This document shows positions 23,901 through 33,681 of a stretch of DNA of 64,000 nt, piece by piece. A program made the position numbers and the translations under genes. The notes beneath the pieces were generated by a model, which had not been told where the DNA came from, searched no databases, and worked only from the letters and a program-made list of their open reading frames with translations. Source of the DNA: Cenococcum geophilum 1.58 (taxonomy: Eukaryota > Ascomycota > Dothideomycetes > Gloniales > Gloniaceae); the NCBI GenBank assembly GCA_001692895.1, contig KV748249.1, positions 682,001 through 746,000 on the forward strand. Reading direction: 5' to 3'. Within the stretch, counting starts at the first letter, position 1. Every line of letters starts with the position of its first letter.

Positions 23901-26290
23901 CTAGCGGTGCCTCGTTACCATATAATTGCTCCTAGGGGGGTGGCTAGCTTAAGGCCCCAGGTGTTTATAGCTTTTAGTAGGCACTCTACCTATCGTCTAG
24001 CAGCAATATAGATACCCCCCTACCACGGGTAGTAAAGGTTTATATCTCCTAATAGGATAGACTCTATATCTTTGGTTTCTAGTAAGCTTATTACTAATAT
24101 AATATTCTCTATTTATAGGACCCCTTTAACCCTAAGGTTATACACATTAATAATCTAAACCGGTCCCCTATATGTCTGGATTATTATAACTATAATATCT
24201 AGGTTAACTACCTGCCATAACTATAAGGATAGGCTGATAGCCTTACTAATTATAAAGTATACGCGTATAGCTGCTTTTGGTTTATATAGGAGCTGGAATC
24301 CTTAGGGGTAGTATGTTAATTATATATAGGCATTATAATACAGCTCTTATATAGTAAGGATATAGTATTTCTCTAGGTCTAAGCTATCTAGCAAAGGCCT
24401 TGTAAGATGGTGGTTTATATTGCCGCAGTTATACTATATAATGGATAGGTAGCGGACCCCCAGCGGGGGTCCTTCGCCTCTCCTTCGTTCCTCGCTTCCT
24501 CTATTTCCACTTTTTTTAGGACATTTAGAGCTTCTATCTCTTATGTCTACATCCTAGTTACTACTTATTTTATATAAAGCTTTCTATTCCCGTGTTTTAT
24601 GTTTCTAATAGCGCTTCTATATCTAAATCTATTATTATCTCTAGTTCCTCCCCTATTCTTACTAGTTGGCTATATGCCCTTTAAGAGTCGGCTGTAAATG
24701 TTATATTTACCGCGTTAAGTCTAATTCTTAATTATCCTGGTCTTAAGCTTGCTATAGTTGTCTATAATAGTCTTCCTATAGGGCATCCTCTCCCTTATAT
24801 CCCCTATGCCCCTTATATCCCTATATAGTCTGGTAATATCACGTAGTAACGCTTTTAGCCCATTAAGGCTTAGGATAGCTGGCCTAGCCCCCTAGTATTA
24901 AAGGTAGGAAATACTAGAAAGGCACCTGCGCCCCCCTAGCTTATTGCCTGTTGTTTCCATTTATATAACCTAGCGTATAGTTATTCCCGCAGCTGTTAAG
25001 CCCTTACCTTCCGTCTCCTATATTTAATGCAGTCTCCTCTCTCTTACGCCTTATGTGTGCTTTAGTGGCAGTTTACGTATTTTATTTAGTCTTAATTTAA
25101 GTAGTTTCTTATATTATAGGGGCCTATATAGTGGCCGCAGCACACCTATACTGCGTATGTGGATTAGGTGTGTCCCCATTATACGTAGCGGTAGTATTAT
25201 TCTAGGCGGAGTTTATAGTTATAGAGCCTTACGTCGTATATAAGGCTATTTATAATAATACCTTTTTAGATAAAGAGTTTTTGCATTTCTGGTATATATA
25301 TGCTAACAATAAGGGAGCTATGCGTTTAACCGGCGTCTCCCTAGCGAGTCTCTGGCGACCCTTATATTCTTTTATTATTCTTATTATATGCTTAGTTTGC
25401 ATTTTCCTATTAAAGCTATTAGATTTAGGTAATCTTAAGTCCTAGTATAAGGCGTTCCGTTTATTTTACTATCTTATATATAGTTGCCGTATTATCCGCC
25501 TAGCGTCCCTTTTCTACCCTAAGGCTTAGTGGAACCGCTAGGACTTCGACTAAGTAATCTTTATAGAGCACTTTTATGCCAATACGTTCTCCTAGCCTGT
25601 CCCCTACCCTTATAGCTTATTCCTTTGCCTATTAGTCCCTTAGGGTAACTCTAATATCTTCGCTCTTAAGGTATTAGACTATAACAGCGTTATAAACCTC
25701 TTTATAAATTTCTATAAGGACTTCTATTTCTAATTATCCCCTAAGCCCCTCTACTTTCTCTATATTTAGTTATATTATAATTATATATCTAGATATTATC
25801 TTTAGGGGGGTAGGCTCCCTATGCTATAGAGGCGCAGCTACGGCGGCCTAGGTGCGGTTCGCCGGTAGGGAGAGATTTTATTTATTTTTAATTTTGCTTA
25901 GCCGTTAAAGGATTTAGTTAAGGGTTTGCTAAAGGGGCACCTAAGGTACGCTAGATTGGCGGAGCCATTCTACTAGCTATATTAGTTCGTTATAGCTAAT
26001 GGTCACTCCCCTATAACTATAGATACTAGACGCGTTTAATAGGCTTTATATTTTATTAGATGCCTTCTTAATAGAGGTCTTTCCGTTTTATGGTGTGGTA
26101 TTCACCCGTTCTTATTATGGAGGGCTATTGCTGGGCGTGGTTCTGGTGGGCGCGCGCGAGTGCGAACCACCGTCGTTCGACGTGTGCCTCCTCTGCGATG
26201 CATATATCTTAGGGGGATTCTCTAGGTGTTTTTCAGGGTTCTTTTGGTTGTTTTTGGTCTTTTTAGGCCGGGTGTAGCAAGAGCTCCTTT
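20990..26290 (-). mobile_element. Tad-like non-LTR retrotransposon (LINE), RIP-mutated
   Basis: On the - strand, from high to low coordinate: a GC-richer leader (about 26280-25870); an ORF1 gag with a CX2CX4HX4C knuckle followed by CCGHC (about 25195-25120, two Cys now Tyr); an apurinic endonuclease stretch ILLGDINLYYPWWGG (about 24060-24010); a reverse transcriptase containing SYRPIALENTLSKILERV (about 22890-22830); and a C-terminal Cys/His region (RCECGQ..., VILLCPL, about 21270-21190), then VLNQFRV (about 21090). This order is that of fungal Tad-clade elements with two ORFs. Stops are frequent. The exact ends are not determined. Confidence 0.8.
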
Positions 26291-26900
26291 TCTATTAAAT
26301 AAATATATAAGGTAAGCCGCTAAGGCGCTAGCTTTGGGCGAGCTAATTATAGGTCGGCAAAATTTGGCAGAATTTGGCAGGTAACGTACAATAGCGCCGC
26401 TACACTAATCTCTCTCTAAACCCCTTCTAAAACAAGCCCTTATAATCTCCCTTTACTATAAGGTAATAGCAATTAGGGGCTAACTATAAGAAGAGGGGGC
26501 AATATAAGGGATATTATTGCGATTACCTTAGGTTGCCCTTAGAATAACCCCTAGACACCCCTTAGATAGCTATTAGTTATATACTAAAGGCACATGCCTA
26601 TAGTATATAGTCTCTATAATCCTAGAGGCTTTACCTTCTTAAAAATTTATCTTTTCTACAATTTATCCTATTCCTATAATCGTGCCTTATAGGCTTCTAT
26701 TTATAAAGTTCCCTTATACTTATCTCTATAAGCTTTATAGCAGCTTTATATAGCCTATATTATTAGTATAGTAGACTATAAAGTATAAGACTAGTAGAAA
26801 AGTAAATTTAAAGACTACCTACTAGTTAAGAACTAATTTCTATAAAATAAAGCCCTAAAATTAGTTTTAAAAGCGTTTAGAAGATTTTCTAGCCAAGCTA

Positions 26901-27041
26901 TCCCTTCGCACGTTGGAGTCCTACACTTGGCGCCAAGCCTAGGAACATCGTGCCCAGCTGTACACACGGGCGCCCAATGCGCGCCTCTTATTGGCCAGGC
27001 CCTTATCGATACCGTAGGACGCAAACCAACGTGCGAAGGGA
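26901..27041. mobile_element. 141-bp GC-rich MITE with TA target duplication
   Basis: Perfect 16-bp terminal inverted repeats TCCCTTCGCACGTTGG / CCAACGTGCGAAGGGA, flanked by TA on both sides (26899-26900 and 27042-27043). The inverted symmetry continues inside (gtcctac ... gtaggac, with a small offset). It lies in strongly AT-rich decayed DNA yet keeps many CpG and CA/TG steps, so it either arrived after RIP or is too short to be a RIP target. It is probably mobilised by a Tc1/mariner-type transposase. Confidence 0.85.
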
Positions 27042-27399
27042 TAGAGATTAAAGCCTTTATTCCTCCTCTTAGAATTAGGGTTAAAAGGCTTTGCAATAGC
27101 TATGTATTAAAAATCCTAAAGGTTAAGAAAAACTACGTAATTAAAATGGTCTATATAGAAGATAGGGATAAAGATAGAGATAAACTAGCAGTTAGCTCTA
27201 GTTCTAGCTCTAGCTCTAACTCTAGCCCTAGCCCTAATAACTCTATTATAAAGTATCTCTTATAGCTAAAAATATATATAGCTACTATCTCTAACCTTTA
27301 GAGTTTAATAGCCAATTTAAAACTAGAAAATAGATAGAATATCTCTAGATTAATAAAAATCGTAGTCTCCTCCTATTTCTATATTCTTTTCTATTTTAA

Positions 27400-27900
27400 A
27401 AGGTAGTAAAGACAAGGCTATCTAAGAATATTTAAGACTAGTAAAAAATCTATAAGAATCCTTAGAGTGGGACTTAGTAGATATATATTATATAGATAGC
27501 TTTAAGAGCAGTAGATTAAGTATAGTAATTATATATAAATAGGAAAGAGAAATAGAATTAAATATATAATAAACTAGGATTTAGGGCCCTATATAAAAAT
27601 TATAGATAAAGAACTCTATATAAAGACTAAAAGAGAAATAAGTCTATATCTTTATAGATAGCTAGGCGGCTATTAAAAGAGTATAACTTAATTCTCTTAT
27701 AAGAGGGCAAGAATTGGCTTTTAAAGTTATATAAAGCTATTTCTATCTAGTTAATAAGAATATCTTTATTAACTTTTATTAGGTTTCTAGCTACCTAGAA
27801 TCTATAGAAATAAAATAGTAGATAAACTAGCTAAATAGGGCCTTTTTAAAAGAAAAATATAATCTTTCTATACTTCTTTACCCTATATAGGGAATAGTAA
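27400..27900 (+). pseudogene. LINE RNase H fragment (RIP-mutated)
   Basis: Read through stops on the + strand, the segment from about 27640 gives VYIFIDSQAAIKRVQL, then FYQVSSYLESIEI. These are the IxxDSQAA and W/YVPxHxGxxGNExAD motifs of the RNase H of fungal LINEs. The upstream portion (27410-27560) has a compatible frame. The orientation is opposite to the large LINE, so it is a separate insertion remnant. Confidence 0.55.
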
Positions 27901-27959
27901 TTTTTTATCTAATGAATAGAAAATCCTAATTAGTCTATTTGGTAGTAAGCTCTATATTA

Positions 27960-28000
27960 CCGCCTAAATTTAGAATGTAACGTGTCCCGCTCCACGTCGC
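27960..28000. other. Border between RIP-mutated AT-rich block and gene-rich DNA
   Basis: Left of here nearly all sequence is AT-rich with depleted CA/TG. Right of here CG, CA and TG steps are abundant and conserved genes begin. The change takes place within a few tens of bases (around gaatgtaacgtgtcccgctc). It marks the edge of a likely heterochromatic block. Confidence 0.75.
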
Positions 28001-28989
28001 TATGTGGCCAAAAAGACAGGCAGTGCTCGCGAGAATATCGCGACTGTTGCGGGATCCACTATATGTACTCTTACAGATATGGAGTCAGTTTTCCTCGATC
28101 ACGTGACTCGCATGATCGACTCTCGGACTTCGCCGCCTGTCGTCGCTCCTTTTTAGCTTAGCCCCGTGGCTTAGTTATCGGCAATTCTTATTGTCCTGCT
28201 TTTTCGATCAGTCGTTCTCCTCACCTTCGTCCAACTTCTTCTCACGCCCTCATCACCTGCCCTTCCTTTGTCGCTCTCTCATCTTCAACTGACTTCAGCG
28301 TCCCTCTTCCATTGTGATCTCCCAACAACATCGACTTCTTCCACGCAGCTACCTGACACAGCCGCTGTCTGACATCGATTTTGCGACGACTTGCCACGTC
28401 GCCTGTCGCCCATCTTCACGACCACGAAGTCGCCCTTGCACATCACTGAAGGTGAGATCGTTGGAAGCGTTGAGTGAGCTAAAGCTGGGTGGTATATTTG
28501 ATTGAGCTTGCATATCTGGGAGGGTTTTCTGCTTGAGCTTCTGGTAATTCAATTCTCTCCACATCCGGACATTCCGGTTGCGCAGTGTTGCGACTGCTCC
28601 TGCACTCTCTATCTTGTGTACTTGAATTCTTTCTATTGCTCCCATCATCTAGCTGTTGCAGTTGGGCTCAGCTCGTTCACAATTCAAAATATCCTTTTTG
28701 CCTGGTCCTTCGTGGCAGACCAACGGATTCATTTCACGGAGTTCACTGTCATTCGTTCTGCTCTGACAGCGTGCTCTGACACTTAAACTCTGTCCGACTT
28801 GAACCTTACCAAGCCACAATCTAAAAGATTTACTGCCGACAATAAGCCGGTGTCTGATAAAAGCTTTCCTAACGCCCGACGATTCCCACACAATATTTCG
28901 ATACCATTGTCACGACTCTTGGAAGAGTCGTTCACAGTCCACCAAATCCCTTCGCTACTGAATTAGACCCCGATATTTGTTGTCGTATC
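28000..28989 (+). promoter_or_regulatory. Upstream region of MPE1
   Basis: About 1 kb of normal composition with CT-rich stretches (28190-28320) and no convincing gene. Short frames on both strands overlap each other and look like chance. The promoter and 5' leader of the downstream gene must lie here, directly next to the silent block. Confidence 0.5.
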
Positions 28990-31072
28990 ATGGCGTCCTC
29001 TGTGTTTTTCAAATTCAAGTCATCCAAGGAACCTCAGCGCATAGCCTTTGATGGCACTGGCATATCTGTTTTTGAGTTAAAGAGAGAAATTATTACGATC
29101 AGCGGGCTGGGTGATGGTACAGACTTTGACCTTGCTATCTACAACGAAGATTCCAATGAAGAGTACGACGATGACACAACTATAATACCTCGCTCTACTT
29201 CTGTTGTCGCTCGACGACTACCTGCAACTAAGCCGGGACATGGAAAGGCAGCCCGCTATGTCTCTGGTAAAGCCCCAGTCAATGCCAAGAATACCCATCG
29301 TGTCGAAACACCTGCTTCAAAACCCGCTGTTCAAGGGAAAAGTGCACCTGTTGGTATCGGCGCTGCAGACATGAGCAGTGCTCAGACTGAAGAAGAGAAA
29401 ATCGCAGCAATGTTCAAAGCAGGTGCCGATCAATGGGAACAGCAGCAACAGCAGATGGCCAATGCAAAACCGGTCCATCGCAGCACTTACAAAAGTAAGC
29501 CGGTCAATGTGCCGGATCACGATCCACCACCCGGCTATATCTGTTACCGATGTCATGAGAAAGGTAAGTCTCGAAATATTATCTATATACGTAATGACTA
29601 CTAACCGTCAACAAGGTCATTGGATCCAAGCTTGTCCAACAAATGACGATCCTAACTTCGAAAGTCGTCCTCGAATCAAGCGCACAACTGGCATTCCCCG
29701 GTCATTCTTGAAGACCGTAGAGAAGCCAGTTGCTCCGACGAACGACGGTTTGACGGACAATTCAAAGCAGCCGTCAGGGGTTATGGTAAATGCTGAGGGA
29801 GAGTATGTAATTGCAGAACCAGACAGGGCGTCGTGGGAACAGTTTCAGGCGAAGGCCAAGGCATCTGCGGCACAGGCAGAGGTGGCAGCCACAGGAAGCA
29901 AGGAGCTTCGAGACCGCGGACTGGAGTGCCCGATTGACAAGCGCATGTTCGTGGAGCCAATGAAAACTCCTTGCTGCGGCAAGACATACTGTAACGATTG
30001 TATTGAGAATGCTCTTGTCAATAGTGATCTAGTATGTCCAAATTGTTCCAAGGAAGGCGTGCTCATTGACGATCTTGTCACCGATGAAGAGATGGTGGCG
30101 AAGATCAAGGCTTTTGAGGAGGAAAAGGTGGCTGAGAGAAAGGCAAAGGAGGCGTCTAAGAGTCCGAAGCTTGGAGCTGCTTCTCCAGCTGTGAGTGGAG
30201 ACGATGTTGCCAAGGCTAAACCAGAAGCAAATGGGGAATCCAAGTCCAAATCCAAATCACCTTCTCCTTCACAATCTGGACCTAATACACCTTACACAGT
30301 AGCTGTAAAGCCCGTTACTAATGGCACATCGAATTCTAAGAAGCGACCTGCAGAGGAAGAATTGAAGAACGATCGAATGCCAGCCCCCCCGACCGCGCCG
30401 GCCGCTATGCGAAAGCAGCAGCAGCAGCAGCAGCAGCAAGCAGTCCCAAACAACCTAGAGCAAGAATTCATCAACCAAATGGAAGCCCTTGGAAATTTAC
30501 CTCTCTCTAATCAACCTTTTCCCAATGCTAACATGGGCATGCAAATGAGCATGCCGCAGATGATGGGTATGCCTCAGAACATGATGAATCCGATGATGAT
30601 GCAGGGAGGCGCTGGCAATTGGCCCATGTACAATAACTACCAAGACATGAATGGTATGGGATACCCAAATCAGAATGGCATGATGAACAATATGGGCTTT
30701 CAGCAGGGTGGCGGCATGTATGGGAATTACCCTAACAATATGGGCCAGGGATATCAGCAGAGCTGGCAACAAGGTCAGGCCGGCTGGGGTGGAATGAATA
30801 TGGGCGGTATGCAAGGGTCGGGTCCACAAGTCCAGAACCAACACCAGATACAGCAACATCAACAGCGTCCACCGCAAGCACCACAAGCTCCGGCGAGTAT
30901 GCAGACCGGGAATGTGGTAAAGATGGGCGTTTTCCCAAACCAGCAGCGCACCGTGTTCAGCGAACCATTTCCAAATGAGGAGGACAATGCCTACTTCAGG
31001 AAACCAGTAAACCCACATCGACACCAGAATCGACAGCGGAGAGCGAGACCGAGTGATTATACCGAGTTATGA
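28990..31072 (+). CDS. mpe1: Mpe1/RBBP6-type cleavage and polyadenylation factor subunit
   Basis: Subunit of the mRNA cleavage and polyadenylation factor; a nuclear RING protein that links RNA 3'-end processing with ubiquitin chemistry. CDS is join(28990..29563, 29616..31072), 676 aa. Domains in order: ubiquitin-like DWNN domain (residues 1-78, starting MASSVFFKFKSSKEPQRIAF); CCHC zinc knuckle (about 185-198, CYRCHEKGHWIQAC); RING/U-box (about 294-345, ECPIDKRMF...CCGKTYCNDC...CPNC); acidic and Ser/Lys-rich linker; a Gln run (CAG repeat near 30417-30437); and a long Met/Asn/Gly/Gln-rich tail. The 52-nt intron (29564-29615, ctaac branch site) splits the knuckle; its removal restores the motif exactly. 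Without splicing the first frame ends after 204 codons. Confidence 0.95.
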
Positions 31073-32455
31073 TCCATGAATCTTTGACATACTCTTTGGT
31101 TGACATATCTTCAACGATTTTCCTCAACAACCCATCACAGTCTAGGTGTTCAACATTGGCTTCACTACTTTAAAGCATTTGTTAGCCTCTCGTTTCCTAC
31201 ATTTCGTCTCCGTCAAATTAGCATCGCATGGCGTTTCGGTGTACAAGATTGAGACTCCGGACTCCCCTCGTTTTGGGAAATCAAATCCACCCAATGTTCC
31301 CATGGTGGTATTCGTACGAGGCATCTTGGCCATCTCGGTGGCCCGGCGTTTTTGGCACAACCATGTATTCTCCTTTTTCTGAATATAGTCTTCAGGCTTT
31401 CTAGTTTATCAGGGTGGGTTTCTCTTGGAATGGTTTCGCTAGTGGCGTTAGCATATCACAAGGTGTAGAGAGGTGGAGGACAGGAGGAAGGAGCAACGGC
31501 CTTTACTCAGCTCTTGGTGGGAGATGAAGTCTTTATTTATCAAGCGAGCAGGCTCAATAATGTGAGCTACGGAGTTACGATCTCGTTCCTAGGGCTTGAG
31601 CACAGAAGGAATCCAGAGTTAGATACTCCCTATCTATATCAGTCTAGATAATAATCAAAACTATCAAAATTTCGCAAAAATTTCCCGAGCAAATTTGCCA
31701 TATGAGGTGGTACCGTCAACTCTTCAAATTTTCTTTGGACCTTGGTTGAGATTTTTCTATGTAGAAGTTTCTTATCTTAAAGATAAGGCTGCGCGGCCAC
31801 GTGGCATATATTAAGAGGCTAAAATATAAAAAACGTCCTACCAATCCAGATGGTATAAGAGCCGTACAAGATCTTTGGAACCAGAGGTATGGCTCAGAAT
31901 TAGAAGGAGAAGAGTGTCTTCACGTGTTATTGTATAGTGTAAGAAAGGCTCTAGCTTAAGTTTCGGTGTATCTTTACGCCTAAGTTACCGCAATATAGCA
32001 AGACGGGTCAGCTCTCGTCCGTCTCAGTGCAGCTTGAACCTAGGTTTCAGAGCACATAAAACCTTCAAATAAAAACGTAGTTGAAGCAAACAGTTAGCAA
32101 CTGCAGCCGGGCCCCTGCTCTACCCAGGGGCCTGCTCAGCCTCTCTTCAGGATCGTTCAGTCTCGATTCAAATGGAAGCAACGCCTACTCAAGGATAAAG
32201 GCCATAATGGGAACTGGAAAAACCCACATGTCCGACTATGGAGGTATTAAAAGTGATGAACGACAGTGGAGCAGCGTGGAGGATATATTACTCATGCGAT
32301 AATGCATGGGTAAATGAATAAGATCATTTCGTAAAATATCTACCAATTAGTTCTCCTTGCACGTTTAGTAGGGGTAAGACGTGGGCTTTGCGCTTAATTA
32401 ACTTTTAAATATCTCAATTATATGCCTAAATAAGACAAAGTAAATCCCCAGCACC
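31073..32455. other. Intergenic region, no gene seen
   Basis: Holds the 3' ends of MPE1 (+) and the 2EXR-like gene (-), which converge. It is moderately AT-rich around 31,640-31,960, possibly an old repeat remnant. Only short unsupported frames are present. Confidence 0.5.
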
Positions 32456-33175
32456 TCACTCCAAAATTCCACTCCCATTCCTCCCCGTAAGATACTCCAA
32501 CACCTCACCTCTCACCCCCTCAACCTTCACAATCGGCCCTAGAGCACTAATCCCATATCTCAGCAATAACAACATGCTGCCCCTAGGATACTGCGCATGC
32601 CCACCCAACCCCGCGCCCTGCGGTTCATTCAACCGTATGACCAACGAGCGCAAACTATGACCCTTCGCAATCCACGTCTCCAGCAACAGCGACGCCAGGC
32701 ACGACGCCCACGCGCGCCAGAACTTGCGACCGCCATCCCAGCGCAGCGCGGCGTCCGCATCCGCGGCGGCGTCGAGGACCAGCTCGACCCGCCACACGCT
32801 CTGCAGCAGCGTCTCCGGCACGAACTCGAAGATGTCGTAGTACCGCGACGCGACGTGGCTGTATGGCGGCGGCTTCGGGATCACCAGCGGCGTCCTGTAC
32901 AGCACGTCCAGCGCCTCGGCGGTTATTTGCCGGTTGAGCAGCAGGATGGTCGGGGTCGTGGTGCGGACTGGTGTGCGTGGGATCGTGCAGAGGGGCGAGG
33001 AAAGGTGTTCGTAGTCTTTAAGCGCGATGCCCTGAGCCTTTTGCGTGAGCGCGAAGGCGTCGGAGAGGTTGGGCCATGTCAGCGCGTAGGAGTAGATGAT
33101 GATGCGGATGTCTGCTGGAAGGGAGAGAAGGGAGCGAGGTGGTTTGGAGGGCGGCGAGGAGCTGCTGCTGTCCAT
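32456..33175 (-). CDS. 2EXR/F-box-like hypothetical protein
   Basis: Uninterrupted 239-aa frame from ATG 33175. After a short Ser/Pro-rich leader it has LLSLPADIRIIIYSYALTW, the pattern of the fungal 2EXR and related F-box-like families (LxxLPxEIRxxIYxYAL). About 60 residues later comes ILLLNRQITAEALDVLYRTP, the second conserved piece of these proteins (LLxxNRQIxxEAxxVLY). This family is large and mostly uncharacterised in fungi; some members may be substrate receptors, but no specific role can be given. The locus is GC-rich, so the reverse strand also stays open (32597-33259), but only the - strand reading has recognisable family motifs. Confidence 0.75.
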   Translation of the reverse strand: MDSSSSSPPSKPPRSLLSLPADIRIIIYSYALTWPNLSDAFALTQKAQGIALKDYEHLSSPLCTIPRTPVRTTTPTILLLNRQITAEALDVLYRTPLVIPKPPPYSHVASRYYDIFEFVPETLLQSVWRVELVLDAAADADAALRWDGGRKFWRAWASCLASLLLETWIAKGHSLRSLVIRLNEPQGAGLGGHAQYPRGSMLLLLRYGISALGPIVKVEGVRGEVLEYLTGRNGSGILE

Positions 33176-33681
33176 AGTGAGCTGGTATGGTATGGTAAAG
33201 GGTCAATTGCAAATTTTGAACGAGGGCACCCCTTGGGGCTGAACGATATTTGTCCTTAGCAAATCCAGTGTGCTTCACGCGGGGGACGCCTGGCCAATCT
33301 TCAACATCATATCATCCAATCTATGTGTGAGTGGAACAAGCCACATCTTGGCATTGCTCTTCATTGGAATCCATGAGTTCCATCTATTCAAAGGGGCGGG
33401 GCAGAGTTCTTTTGAAACGGAAAGATTTAAGGGAAAATGTTGAGTCCTAATATTTACATGCACACCTGCGAACAAATTAAAATTCCTAAGAAATGTCTGA
33501 ATACATGAACGAGTTGATTCTTGGGTCATTATTCTGCCTCCAGCTCATAATTAACCGATATGCATATGATCCCATGAGCCATTTTGTAATACACTCTTAA
33601 CTCCGCCAGATGCTTCATAACCCAAAACATCTCAATCAGAACTCGTTAATAACTCACTCCACATGCATTATAAAAATACCT

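Noticed and set aside
26927-27265. 112-codon + frame with Ser repeats
   Set aside because: Runs from the MITE into decayed repeat DNA; chance frame over a mobile element.
28314-28891. Several overlapping short frames upstream of MPE1
   Set aside because: Mutually overlapping on both strands, no motifs; best explained as promoter and leader sequence.
30497-31024. 175-codon frame on the - strand, His/Leu-rich
   Set aside because: Exact antisense shadow of the Met/Asn/Gln-rich tail of MPE1; no family features.
32597-33259. 220-codon frame on the + strand, Arg-rich
   Set aside because: Shadow of the GC-rich 2EXR-like gene on the - strand, which has recognisable family motifs.
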